From NCBI RefSeq assembly GCF_021026315.1, contig NZ_JAJNCX010000004.1, positions 62,001 to 126,000 on the forward strand: a stretch of 64,000 bases of DNA, given 5' to 3'. Shown piece by piece: positions 1 through 7,550 of this stretch (positions within the stretch are counted from its first letter, which is position 1; each line of letters opens with the position of its first letter). Source of the stretch: Rhizobium sp. C4. GTDB taxonomy: Bacteria; Pseudomonadota; Alphaproteobacteria; Rhizobiales; Rhizobiaceae. The notes beneath the pieces were generated by a model. The model was not told where the DNA came from, ran no database searches, and worked only from the letters and a program-made list of their open reading frames with translations. Made by a program: the position numbers and the translations under genes.

Positions 1-2
1 AG

Positions 3-296
3 GTGGTCGTGCAGCGCATCGTGAAGCAGGCGCTGCTCCTGCTGGCGGCGTGCATCGTCTGCCTCCATCTGCCGGCGGCGGTTGCGCGCAAACTGCAGCG
101 CCACGAGCCCCATCCAGGCAGGCATCGCGGCAAGCGTGAACTGCGACGGGTTTTCAAACGCCCATGTCAGGAACGATCCGCTGTATCCGGCATATCTGGC
201 AATGAAAAAGAATGATGCAGGCAAAACCGCACCAACTGCCGAACCAACGAAAACATAACGTTGCTCAATTTTCGGCAGAAACGAATTTAACATCAT
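3..296 (-). CDS. Membrane-anchored GGDEF (diguanylate cyclase) protein, N-terminal part
   Basis: Only the first 98 codons are in the window; the gene runs off the left edge. The reverse strand starts with ATG-ATG (296 and 293). It encodes two hydrophobic segments (about residues 14-33 and 50-67), then a basic stretch and a helix ending LLHDALHDHLT, which is how a GGDEF domain begins (usually HDxLTGLxNR). The likely role is a membrane diguanylate cyclase or GGDEF/EAL hybrid acting on c-di-GMP. The catalytic GGDEF motif itself is not visible, so activity and a possible EAL domain cannot be judged. It is divergent from btaA. Confidence 0.6.
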   Translation of the reverse strand, partial: MMLNSFLPKIEQRYVFVGSAVGAVLPASFFFIARYAGYSGSFLTWAFENPSQFTLAAMPAWMGLVALQFARNRRRQMEADDARRQQEQRLLHDALHDH

Positions 297-379
297 GTTA
301 AACGCTCCTGGTCTGTGCGCGGACTCTAGAGCGAGAGGCGTTAATGAGTGTTTATCCAATCCGGTTAATGCATCGTGAA

Positions 380-407
380 GGGTCATGAAACTGTAGCGAA
401 TCGTGAC
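380..407 (+). promoter_or_regulatory. Candidate Pho box upstream of btaAB
   Basis: The stretch GGTCATGAAACTGTAGC (381-397) resembles the rhizobial PhoB box, two CTGTCAT-like heptamers with 11-bp spacing (GTCAT at 382, CTGTA at 391). A weak third unit (CGTGAC) starts at 402. It lies 46-72 bp before the btaA start. DGTS synthesis genes are known PhoB targets in rhizobia, so position and sequence agree. The match is imperfect. Confidence 0.5.
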
Positions 408-452
408 TAAGACTGCGCCCGCTTTGAATGATTTCAATGGGGTTCAGCGCCG

Positions 453-1700
453 ATGACGGGTATCGCTCCGATTACCGGATACTTAAAGAATACAAGGCTC
501 AAGTCAGCCTTCATCAGGCATCGTGCGCTGAGCGGCAAAGGCCTGTCGGAACGGCTCTTCGGCCTGATGTTCTCCGGGCTCGTCTATCCACAGATTTGGG
601 AGGACCCGGCTGTCGATATCGAGGCGATGCGGCTTGAGCCCCATCACAGCATCGTCACCATCGGTTCGGGCGGCTGCAACATGCTGGCCTATCTCGCCCA
701 GGGCCCGGCGCGGATCGACGTCGTCGACCTCAATCACCATCACGTCGCGCTGAACCGGCTGAAGCTTGCCGCCTTCGAGACGCTGCCGTCTTACGCCGAC
801 GTCCGCCGCATGTTTGCCGAGCCCGGCAATGCCGCCAACTCGGACGCCTTTGACCGGTTCATCGCGCCCGGTCTCGATCTGGAGACCTTCCAGTACTGGA
901 ACGGTCGCGACAAGCTCGGCCGCCGCCGGATCTCGACCTTCGACCGCAACATCTATCGCACCGGCCTTCTCGGTCGTTTCATCGGGGCAGGGCATCTGGC
1001 TGCGCGTCTGCATGGGAAGACCTTCGACCGGCTGATGGCGGCGCGCACGCTCGAAGAGCAGCGGGAGATCTTCGATCGAGAGATCGCGCCGATGTTCGAC
1101 AGCGGTCTGGTGCGCTGGATCACCAGCCGCAAGAGCTCGCTCTTCGGTCTCGGCATTCCGCCGCAACAATATGACGAGCTCGCCGCCAGCAGTGCCTCCG
1201 GCCATGTCGCCGACGTGCTGCGCGAGCGGCTGGAAAAGCTCGCCTGCGGCTTCCCGCTCAAGGACAATTATTTCGCCTGGCAGGCCTTCTCGCGCCGCTA
1301 TCCCTCGTCGCACGAGGGCAGCCTGCCGCTCTATCTGCATCCGGACAGTTTCTCGAAGATCCGCGCCAATGCCCGTCGGGTTGAAGTGCATCACAAGAGC
1401 TTCACGGAGCTTCTGAAGCAGAAGCGCGCTGGCTCGGTCGATCGCTTCGTTCTCCTCGACGCGCAGGACTGGATGACGGCGGGGCAGCTCAACGAGCTGT
1501 GGACCGAGATCAACCGGGCCGCAGCCCCCGGCGCCCGCGTGATCTTCCGGACGGCGGCCGTCGCCAGCCCGCTCGAAGCCAAGCTCGATCCGCGCACGCT
1601 GGAGCCCTGGGATTATCTGCCCGATCTTTCGAATGAACTGCTCGCCCGTGACCGCTCGGCGATCTATGGCGGCTTCCACGTCTACAGGAAAGCCTCGTGA
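453..1700 (+). CDS. btaA: BtaA, SAM:diacylglycerol 3-amino-3-carboxypropyltransferase
   Basis: This 415-aa protein is of the DUF3419/BtaA family. The family transfers the 3-amino-3-carboxypropyl group of S-adenosylmethionine to diacylglycerol, making diacylglycerylhomoserine, the first step of the betaine lipid DGTS. Family-like stretches include GLVYPQIWEDP near residue 43 and IGSGGCNMLAYL near residue 70 (SAM-binding loop). The length is normal. Its stop overlaps the btaB start by four bases, so the two are translationally coupled. The protein acts at the cytoplasmic membrane. In rhizobia the pathway replaces phospholipids under phosphate limitation, which fits the Pho-box-like sequence upstream. 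Confidence 0.9.
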   Translation: MTGIAPITGYLKNTRLKSAFIRHRALSGKGLSERLFGLMFSGLVYPQIWEDPAVDIEAMRLEPHHSIVTIGSGGCNMLAYLAQGPARIDVVDLNHHHVALNRLKLAAFETLPSYADVRRMFAEPGNAANSDAFDRFIAPGLDLETFQYWNGRDKLGRRRISTFDRNIYRTGLLGRFIGAGHLAARLHGKTFDRLMAARTLEEQREIFDREIAPMFDSGLVRWITSRKSSLFGLGIPPQQYDELAASSASGHVADVLRERLEKLACGFPLKDNYFAWQAFSRRYPSSHEGSLPLYLHPDSFSKIRANARRVEVHHKSFTELLKQKRAGSVDRFVLLDAQDWMTAGQLNELWTEINRAAAPGARVIFRTAAVASPLEAKLDPRTLEPWDYLPDLSNELLARDRSAIYGGFHVYRKAS

Positions 1701-2362
1701 GCGTGCTGGGAAACGCTGACGTCGCCGCGGACGCCCTGCATGCCGCGCGCATGGACAGGATGTATCGCACCCAGCGCCACATCTATGACCTGACGCGGAA
1801 ATACTACCTGCTGGGCCGCGACCGGGCGATCCGCGAACTGGCGGCAGAACCCGGCCAGAGCATTCTGGAACTCGGCTGCGGCACCGGGCGCAATCTCGCG
1901 CTGGCAGGGGCGTTCTTTCCCGGCTGCCGGCTCTATGGGCTCGACATTTCCGAGGAAATGCTGATCTCGGCGCGTGCCAAGCTGCCGTCCGATACCGTCC
2001 TGAAGGCCGGCGACGCGTCTGCCTTCGCTTCCGAGGATTTCGGACGTCCCGGTTTCGACCGGATCATGATCTCCTATGCGCTGTCGATGATCCCGGCCTG
2101 GGAGGCGACGATCGACGTGGCGGTTGCCGCGCTCAATCCCGGTGGACGGCTTCACATCGTCGATTTCGGCCAGCAGGAGCAATTGCCGGGCTGGTTCCGG
2201 CGCATGCTGAAAGCGTGGCTGGCGCGTTTCCACGTCGATCCGCGCGCCGAGCTTGCCAGCGCCGTTCGGGCCGTGGCGGAGCGTCATGGTTGCCAGTCGG
2301 AATTCCGGCCGCTCTATCGCGGTTATGCGTGGTCGGCCTGCATCACCAAGCCCGCCGCGTAA
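1697..2362 (+). CDS. btaB: BtaB, diacylglycerylhomoserine N-methyltransferase
   Basis: This 221-aa class I SAM-dependent methyltransferase has motif I ILELGCGTGRN at about residues 55-65 and the acidic motif LYGLDISEEML after it. BtaB methylates the homoserine amino group three times to give DGTS (diacylglyceryl-N,N,N-trimethylhomoserine). The GTG start at 1697 overlaps the btaA stop (GTGA), and AGGAAAG lies just upstream. The btaA neighbour makes the assignment firm; the methyltransferase alone would be generic. After its stop comes a 111-bp gap to the next gene. Confidence 0.88.
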   Translation: MSVLGNADVAADALHAARMDRMYRTQRHIYDLTRKYYLLGRDRAIRELAAEPGQSILELGCGTGRNLALAGAFFPGCRLYGLDISEEMLISARAKLPSDTVLKAGDASAFASEDFGRPGFDRIMISYALSMIPAWEATIDVAVAALNPGGRLHIVDFGQQEQLPGWFRRMLKAWLARFHVDPRAELASAVRAVAERHGCQSEFRPLYRGYAWSACITKPAA

Positions 2363-2473
2363 CGTTTTATTTACCCTGTCATGATTGGCTGAACGTCATG
2401 TCTTGACGGGCCTTCTTTACAACGTGCCCGAAGAGGATAACATCCTTCCGACTCGTTGATTTGCGGGACTTTC

Positions 2474-3256
2474 ATGCGCCGTTTCGCCCTGGCTTTGCTG
2501 CCGCTTGCTGCCCTCGTTGCCGGCTGCACGAGCACCGACTACGACCTGATGAAGACAGCTGCGCTGTCCTCGAAGTTCAAGGACGCCGATCCGCAGGATT
2601 TCGGCGCGCGCAGTCCGCACAAACATCCGATCCATGGGGTCGACGTTTCCAAGTACAACGAACGCGTGGACTGGCAGACGGCCAAGAAGTCCGGCATCTC
2701 CTTCGCCTTCATCAAGGCGACCGAAGGCAAGGACCGGATCGATCCGAAGTTCGACGAATTCTGGCGCGGGGCGAGGGCGGCGAACGTCGCCTATGCGCCC
2801 TATCACTTCTATTATTTCTGCTCGACACCCGACCAGCAGGCCGACTGGTTCATCGCCAACGTGCCGCGCGAGGCGGTCAAGCTGCCGCCGGTACTTGATG
2901 CCGAGTGGAACCCGGCGTCGCCGACCTGCAAGCTCAGGCCCGATCCGGCGACAGTCCGCGCCGACATGAAGCGCTTCATGGACCGGCTGCAAGCCTATTA
3001 CGGCAAGAAGCCGATCATCTACACGTCCGTCGATTTCCATCGCGACAACTTCGTCGGCTATTTCAAGGACTACCAGTTCTGGCTGCGCTCCGTTGCCTCG
3101 CATCCGGAAGAGAAATATGCCGATCGCAAATGGGCCTTCTGGCAGTACACTTCCACCGGCATCGTTCCGGGCGTTGGCGGTCAGACCGACATCAACGTCT
3201 TTGCCGGCACGCAGGACAACTGGAAGTCCTGGCTGGCCTATGCGGATGCGCGCTGA
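2474..3256 (+). CDS. GH25 family lysozyme-like lipoprotein
   Basis: This 260-aa protein carries a lipoprotein signal (MRRFALALLPLAALVAGC, lipobox Cys18). ATG 2474 is preferred over an in-frame TTG at 2456 because it begins a clean signal peptide. The mature part is glycoside hydrolase family 25 (N-acetylmuramidase fold): HGVDVSKYN supplies the first Asp and PPVLDAEWN the catalytic DxE pair, and the end IVPGVGGQTDINVFAG is typical. It probably cleaves or binds peptidoglycan from the periplasmic face of a membrane. A strong terminator follows at 3286. Confidence 0.85.
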   Translation: MRRFALALLPLAALVAGCTSTDYDLMKTAALSSKFKDADPQDFGARSPHKHPIHGVDVSKYNERVDWQTAKKSGISFAFIKATEGKDRIDPKFDEFWRGARAANVAYAPYHFYYFCSTPDQQADWFIANVPREAVKLPPVLDAEWNPASPTCKLRPDPATVRADMKRFMDRLQAYYGKKPIIYTSVDFHRDNFVGYFKDYQFWLRSVASHPEEKYADRKWAFWQYTSTGIVPGVGGQTDINVFAGTQDNWKSWLAYADAR

Positions 3257-3285
3257 GGCGCTTTCCTGATCAGACGAACAAAAAG

Positions 3286-3324
3286 CCACCCGCGACGCGC
3301 ATAGTGTCGCGGGTGGTCTGTTTT
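3286..3324 (+). terminator. Intrinsic terminator after the GH25 gene
   Basis: CCACCCGCGAC (3286-3296) pairs perfectly with GTCGCGGGTGG (3306-3316) across a 9-nt loop, followed by TCTGTTTT. It lies 30 bp after the GH25 stop codon. Confidence 0.8.
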
Positions 3325-3438
3325 CGGCGGCTGTCTGCTTCAAGCCGGGCGCAAGACTTGCTAAGAAAAGCCCTGAGCGGCTTGGCAGGTTGATTCATCT
3401 TTTCGCCGCAAGCTTTTGATTTTGCGAAGGAGATGCCC

Positions 3439-4617
3439 ATGCCCACACGTTTTCGCCATGCCGTCATCGGTTGCGGCCTGATGGGCGCGGCGGCGGCGCG
3501 GCATCTTGCCAACATGTCCGAAGGCGTCGCGTTGATCGGGCCTTCTGAGCCGGCGGACAAGGCGCATCATCAGGGCGTTTTCGCAAGCCATTACGACGAG
3601 GGGCGCATTACCCGGACGATCGATCCCGATCCGGTCTGGGCACAGCTCGCCCGCAATTCGATCAGCCGGTATCGCGATATCGAGGCGGCGACCGGCATTG
3701 CCTTCTACCGCGAGGTTGGCAGCCTGCTGACCGGGGCGGGCACCGAGGAGGGGCGGCACTATGTCGAGCGGACGGAGAACGCCGCGCGCGTTGCGGATGT
3801 GGCGGCGGACCGGCTCTCGCAGGTTGAGATGCAATCCCGGTTTCCGTGGTTTTCGTTTCCAGCCGGTACCGAAGGCATTTTCGAGGCGAGCGGGGCGGGG
3901 CATATCAGCCCGCGCCGGCTGGTGATGGCGCAGGCGCAACTGGCCGAGCGGGCAGGGGCGACGCGCATCGATGCAGCGGTTTCCTCCATCCGCGAGGCGG
4001 GCGGACATGTGGTGATCACGCTTGCCGATGGCGAAGTGGTCGAGGCGGAGCGCGTGCTCTGCGCCGCGGGCGGTTTCTCGATTCAGGACGGGCTCTTGCC
4101 GCGGCCTCTTGATCTGAAGGTTTATGGCCGCACGGTCACCTTCTTCGAGGTGAGCGAGGCGGATGCTGCCGCCATGAGCGCGATGCCGTCGATGATCCAC
4201 AAGGCCGTGGAGGCGCGCGGCGACATCTACATGCTTCCGCCGATCCGCTATCCGGATGGCAAGTTCTATCTGAAGATCGGCGGCGATCCGGATGAGATGC
4301 AGCTTCAACCGGAACAGCTGGGCGAATGGTTCCGCAGCGATGGGCGCCCGCATGCGCGGGAGCATCTGGTGGCGCGGATGAAGGCGCTGGTGCCGGGGCT
4401 GAACGTTCTGTCTGTCTCGTCGGCCTCTTGCGTCACTTCGTATACCTCTACCGGATATCCGGCTATCGGCTGGGTGGTGCCGGGGCGGATTGCGGTGGTG
4501 ACGGGCGGCTGCGGGGCGGCGGCGAAAAGCTCCGACGAGATCGGCCGGCTTGGTGCCGAGCTCGTCTTCGAGGACAGGATCAGTTCGTTCGATTTCGATT
4601 TCTCACCAGTCGAGTGA
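3439..4617 (+). CDS. FAD-dependent amine oxidase (DAO / sarcosine oxidase-like)
   Basis: This 392-aa protein has an N-terminal dinucleotide-binding motif (AVIGCGLMGAAAARHLA, about residues 8-24) and the D-amino-acid-oxidase fold of the monomeric sarcosine oxidase / N-methyltryptophan oxidase family. It probably oxidises a secondary or methylated amine with FAD and releases hydrogen peroxide; the substrate cannot be read from sequence. AAGGAG (3427-3432) sits six bases before ATG 3439 but touches the other in-frame ATG at 3433, so 3439 is chosen. Its 3' end overlaps the convergent LysR gene by 15 bp. Confidence 0.75.
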   Translation: MPTRFRHAVIGCGLMGAAAARHLANMSEGVALIGPSEPADKAHHQGVFASHYDEGRITRTIDPDPVWAQLARNSISRYRDIEAATGIAFYREVGSLLTGAGTEEGRHYVERTENAARVADVAADRLSQVEMQSRFPWFSFPAGTEGIFEASGAGHISPRRLVMAQAQLAERAGATRIDAAVSSIREAGGHVVITLADGEVVEAERVLCAAGGFSIQDGLLPRPLDLKVYGRTVTFFEVSEADAAAMSAMPSMIHKAVEARGDIYMLPPIRYPDGKFYLKIGGDPDEMQLQPEQLGEWFRSDGRPHAREHLVARMKALVPGLNVLSVSSASCVTSYTSTGYPAIGWVVPGRIAVVTGGCGAAAKSSDEIGRLGAELVFEDRISSFDFDFSPVE

Positions 4618-5547
4618 GAGCGAGGCGAATGGCCAGTCGCGCTCGGCAACCGTCATGAAGCCATCCGGACCGAGCTGGGCGTTCTCGACCAGCCAGTTCA
4701 TGAAGACCTGCGCGGGCTTCGATGTCTTCGGCCGCTCGCTGGACGGGCGCACCAGCAGACCGTCCTCGAATGTCAGGAAACCGGCGGGCGCAATCAGGCT
4801 GCCGTTCTTCAGCTCCCGCTCGATCAGGAATTTCGGCGCCAGCGTCGCACCCATGCCGCGCTCGGCCGCTTCGAAGGCGAGCGAGGAGAGATCGAAGGTC
4901 AGTTCGCGCTCGCGCAGGATCGTCAGGCCGGCAAGCTCGGACCAGCGTTTCCAGGCAGCCTCGCCCTCGCGGCGATGGATCACTGCCGGGACCTTCAGCG
5001 TGGTCTCGGTCATCTCGTAGGGATAGCCGGGCGCAAGAACGACGCCGATATGCACGTCGCCCAGCGGGCGGGCGTCGGGATGTTCGACATTCGGGCTCAG
5101 AAGCCGATCCCAGGAGACGACGAGATCGACCGGGCCTTCCAGCCGGCGGCTGCCATGCGGGCCTGTGAGACGGATCAGCACGTCGATATCGGGATAATCG
5201 ACATTGAAGCGGGCGATTGTCGGGATCATCCATTGGCGGGCGAAGGTCGAGCTTGCCGCGACCGTGACCGAGGCGCGTCCGCCGCCGGTGATCGCCGTGT
5301 AGGTGCGGCGCATCTCGTCCATGCTGCGGGCAACGGTTTCGGCAAGCTGGCGGCCCTCGTCGGTCAGTTCCAGCTGCAGGCCGCGCTTGATGAAAAGCTC
5401 GGTTCCCGCATGGTCCTGCAGTTGATGAAGCTGTTTGCTGACCGCGCTGTGTGTACGGCCGAGCATATCGGCAGCGCCGCCGACGGAGCCTGTGCGGAAG
5501 AATGCTTCCAGCGCGGAAAGCGAGGTCAGCGGCGGCAGCTTGTCCAT
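4603..5547 (-). CDS. LysR family transcriptional regulator (GcvA-like)
   Basis: This 314-aa protein has an N-terminal winged helix (LTSLSALEAFFRTGSVGGAA, then RTHSAVSKQLHQLQ as recognition helix) and a LysR effector-binding domain behind it. The opening PPLTSLSALEAF resembles the GcvA/AmpR branch. Start MDKLPPL at 5547 is chosen because the longer frame (to 5670) adds 41 residues with no family look and would run into the divergent DUF1127 gene. A likely target is the divergent gene at 5658 or its own promoter; the effector is unknown. Confidence 0.85.
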   Translation of the reverse strand: MDKLPPLTSLSALEAFFRTGSVGGAADMLGRTHSAVSKQLHQLQDHAGTELFIKRGLQLELTDEGRQLAETVARSMDEMRRTYTAITGGGRASVTVAASSTFARQWMIPTIARFNVDYPDIDVLIRLTGPHGSRRLEGPVDLVVSWDRLLSPNVEHPDARPLGDVHIGVVLAPGYPYEMTETTLKVPAVIHRREGEAAWKRWSELAGLTILRERELTFDLSSLAFEAAERGMGATLAPKFLIERELKNGSLIAPAGFLTFEDGLLVRPSSERPKTSKPAQVFMNWLVENAQLGPDGFMTVAERDWPFASLSLDW

Positions 5548-5657
5548 GGGGCGGTTCCAACTGTTGGAATTTTTCTCACATAGTCTGTTCTCATTATTCA
5601 ATTTTTCCGGGTGACGAAAGAAGCTATCTTCCCAAGCGTGGAAAAAGGAGATGGGCC

Positions 5658-5912
5658 ATGCGGCACGCAATTGAAGGTGACTACAGACGATACGAACAGC
5701 GGCAGCTTGCCGCGCTTCTGGTGGAAGGTTCGCGTCACGCCACTCATTTCGATGCGCTGCTGGCCATATTCAAGGTCTGGCAGGAGCGGCGTAGAATGCG
5801 GCGCGAAATGCTCCGCGACCTGGAAACGATGACTGAGACGACGCTCGAAGACGCGGGCTACACCCGGCGCGAGGCCGAGCGGGAAGCCCGCAAGCCGTTC
5901 TGGCGGGCATGA
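5658..5912 (+). CDS. DUF1127 (YjiS-like) small protein
   Basis: This 84-aa basic protein has the DUF1127 signature in its second half: an Arg-rich helix (WQERRRMRREMLRDLETM), then TTLEDAGYTRREAEREARKPFW, ending with the KPFWRA tail common in rhizobia. AAAAGGAG at 5643-5650 sets the start seven bases downstream. DUF1127 proteins are small stress-related proteins, and some bind RNA or affect phosphate and carbon metabolism; no exact role can be read here. It is divergent from the LysR gene with 110 bp between. A second, more divergent relative is at 44312. Confidence 0.8.
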   Translation: MRHAIEGDYRRYEQRQLAALLVEGSRHATHFDALLAIFKVWQERRRMRREMLRDLETMTETTLEDAGYTRREAEREARKPFWRA

Positions 5913-5956
5913 GTTCCGGCGCCACTCGCTCATGGCGCGCCCCTATCGGTAGATTG

Positions 5957-5990
5957 TCGGCCCGAATGCCAGAGACGGCGTTCGGGCCGA
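5957..5990 (+). terminator. Strong hairpin after the DUF1127 gene
   Basis: TCGGCCCGAA (5957-5966) pairs perfectly with TTCGGGCCGA (5981-5990). There is no immediate T tract (TCCCGTCTT follows), so it may stabilise the 3' end or terminate weakly. Confidence 0.4.
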
Positions 5991-6063
5991 TCCCGTCTTG
6001 GCGGCTGTTTTTCAGATCAGCGGATTTGCTGTGGTCTTTTCGGCGCAAAGACGCTATCACCCG

Positions 6064-6466
6064 CGCGCCAGTTGGCCGGGCAGCCGCGCGTCATCAATGC
6101 CGAAAGGCGATGGCGGGAGGAAAGTCCGGGCTCCACGGAAACACGGTGCCGGATAACGTCCGGCGGGGGCGACCCTAGGGAAAGTGCCACAGAAAGCAAA
6201 CCGCCTTCCATTGGAAGGTAAGGGTGAAAGGGTGGGGTAAGAGCCCACCGCGACCCTGGCAACAGGGGCGGCACGGTAAACCCCACCGGGAGCAAGACCG
6301 AATAGGGATGACGCGGCGGGGCAACCCGTCAGCCTGTTTCCGGGCCAGTCATCCGGGTGGGTTGCGAGAGGCGACGTGCAAATGTCGTCCCAGATGAATG
6401 GCTGCCACGTTCCGGTTCGCCGGAGCCATACAGAACCCGGCTTACAGGCCAACTGGCGAATTTTTC
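6064..6466 (+). ncRNA. rnpB: RNase P RNA, bacterial class A
   Basis: This is the catalytic RNA that removes 5' leaders from pre-tRNAs. Diagnostic cores are present: GAGGAAAGTCCGGGCTCC near 6116, AGGGTGAAAGGGTGGGGTAA at 6221-6240, and ACAGAACCCGGCTTACAGGCC near 6431. Helix P1 is closed by GCGCCAGTTGGCC (6065-6077) with GGCCAACTGGCG (6447-6458). A T-rich run (6461-6470) ends the transcript. A possible -10 box CTATCA at 6054-6059 would place initiation about 6066, at the start of P1. The exact ends are estimated. Confidence 0.95.
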
Positions 6467-6516
6467 TTTTGACGGGTGCTCGGCGCGCCGGCGCTGCGCG
6501 AGGGCAGGGCGTGGCG

Positions 6517-6882
6517 TCAGGCGGCCTTGCCCGCCTTGATGTCGAATTCGAAACGGATGCCGTCGTAGGGGAATTCGATCCCTTTTTCGCCGCGGTCGAT
6601 CACGCCGCTGTTGATGAGCGTCATCACATCGCGATGGACGGCCTGGACGTCGCGGTCCAGCCGGCGGGCGACCTCGCGGATCGAAAGCGGGCCGGTACCG
6701 ACAAGCGTCTTGACGATTTCAAGCCGGGACGGCGCGAGAATGCGATGCATGACCTCATAGCTCGAAAAGCCGAGTGTCGGTGTCGCTTCGGATGCACGTC
6801 CGGATTCCGCACGTTCCGCGGCTTCCAGAAGCCGTGCCTCAGCATCCTCGAAATTGCTCAGCCGGACCGTCAGTGTCGTCAT
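6517..6882 (-). CDS. Winged-helix antitoxin/regulator (TumA-type, HVO_A0114-like)
   Basis: This 121-aa protein has a C-terminal winged helix-turn-helix (EIVKTLVGTGPLSIREVARR, then DVQAVHRDVMTLINSGVIDR). It is the second gene of a pair with the DUF6516 gene; the four-base ATGA overlap (6879-6882) implies coupled translation. In this toxin-antitoxin type the DNA-binding partner is the antitoxin and usually represses its own operon. A perfect inverted repeat sits just upstream of the pair (7172-7195). The toxin-first order is less common but occurs in HTH-antitoxin families. It is convergent with rnpB, whose end is about 50 bp away. Confidence 0.75.
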   Translation of the reverse strand: MTTLTVRLSNFEDAEARLLEAAERAESGRASEATPTLGFSSYEVMHRILAPSRLEIVKTLVGTGPLSIREVARRLDRDVQAVHRDVMTLINSGVIDRGEKGIEFPYDGIRFEFDIKAGKAA

Positions 6883-7160
6883 GTCATGATCCTTTCCATG
6901 TCGTCGCGGAAGCTGCGAAGCAATGCCTTCAGGTCGGTGAACGCGATCGGCTCTTCGCGGCCGTTGATGTGGCGGTGATCGCCCTTGCCGCGTTCATTGT
7001 CGTAGCGCAGCACGCAGTCGCCTCTGACGACGAGCGCTAAGCGGTATTTATAGCGGTGCTCGCTGCCTGGCATCGGGTCCGGCAAGTGCCAGAGCACAAT
7101 CTCGTAGAAGGCCTCGTCGGACAGGACTTCCCGATATTTCTGAAGCAGAATGGCCTTCAT
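6879..7160 (-). CDS. TumE family (DUF6516) putative toxin
   Basis: This 93-aa protein contains the DUF6516/TumE hallmarks: LPDPMPGSEHRYKYRLALV, then CVLRYDNERGKGDHRH, with conserved Arg, Tyr, Asp and His residues. ATG 7160 (MKAILLQKY) is chosen because it gives the usual family length; an in-frame ATG at 7169 and a GTG at 7211 would extend it into the operator palindrome. It forms an operon with the HTH antitoxin downstream. The biochemical target of the toxin is not deducible here. Confidence 0.7.
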   Translation of the reverse strand: MKAILLQKYREVLSDEAFYEIVLWHLPDPMPGSEHRYKYRLALVVRGDCVLRYDNERGKGDHRHINGREEPIAFTDLKALLRSFRDDMERIMT

Positions 7161-7171
7161 GTTGTTCATCG

Positions 7172-7195
7172 TGACAACATAGATAGGTGTTGTCA
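7172..7195. promoter_or_regulatory. Perfect palindromic operator of the toxin-antitoxin operon
   Basis: TGACAACA (7172-7179) and TGTTGTCA (7188-7195) are exact inverted repeats with an 8-bp spacer. They end 12 bp before the chosen toxin start codon. The placement is that of an autoregulatory operator for the HTH antitoxin. Confidence 0.6.
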
Positions 7196-7273
7196 ATACC
7201 AACAACGGCACATGTTTTCGGATGCTGATTTGCCGCTGCTCTCCCCCATGCTGCGACTCGCATCCTCCCGCGT

Positions 7274-7288
7274 TTAAAACTTCATTAA
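7274..7288. promoter_or_regulatory. CtrA-like site TTAA-N7-TTAA upstream of mraZ
   Basis: TTAAAACTTCATTAA (7274-7288) is an exact TTAA-N7-TTAA, the core recognised by the alphaproteobacterial cell-cycle regulator CtrA. It lies in an AT-rich patch about 50 bp before the MraZ-box array. The core is short and the patch is AT-rich, so chance is possible. Confidence 0.4.
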
Positions 7289-7340
7289 GTTTAACGGCTT
7301 AATAATTTTTCGAGTGCGCGCGCCGCTCGAAATGCCGTTT

Positions 7341-7375
7341 CCCATTGACGCCCATGTGGTCCCATGCTATCCCAT
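7341..7375 (-). promoter_or_regulatory. MraZ operator: four TGGG repeats at 10-bp spacing
   Basis: CCCAT occurs at 7341, 7351, 7361 and 7371, exactly 10 bp apart. On the reverse strand this reads TGGGN-N5 four times, the MraZ-box architecture known from enterobacteria and others. It lies 176-210 bp before the mraZ start and is the probable site of autoregulation of the dcw cluster. The wider gap between the toxin-antitoxin pair and mraZ (7161-7550) otherwise holds only the palindrome at 7172, the CtrA-like site and a short hairpin at 7425. Confidence 0.8.
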
Positions 7376-7424
7376 AAGTCAGCCGAAAGGATGCCTGTAA
7401 GCGTCCGAAAAATGCAGAAGGTGG

Positions 7425-7445
7425 AAGGGTTTAGTACCCTTTTTG
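7425..7445 (+). other. Short hairpin plus T run in the mraZ leader
   Basis: AAGGGT (7425-7430) pairs with ACCCTT (7436-7441) across TTAGT and is followed by TTT. It resembles a weak terminator or attenuator between the MraZ boxes and the mraZ start. The stem is only six pairs. Confidence 0.3.
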
Positions 7446-7550
7446 CTCTGCAGCGGCGGTTTGCCTGCCGGGTCTCATGCGGGAGACTTGAGGCGGGCGA
7501 GGTTGGGCGGATGATCCGCTCTTCCATTTCGGAAACGGTTGTATCGCGTC

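Noticed and set aside
4603-4617. A frameshift or annotation clash at the FAD oxidase / LysR 3' ends
   Set aside because: Both frames are intact and simply converge with a 15-bp overlap.
7341-7375. Repeated CCCAT read as a CRISPR or microsatellite
   Set aside because: Four 5-bp units at 10-bp spacing are too short for CRISPR and match the MraZ-box pattern upstream of mraZ.
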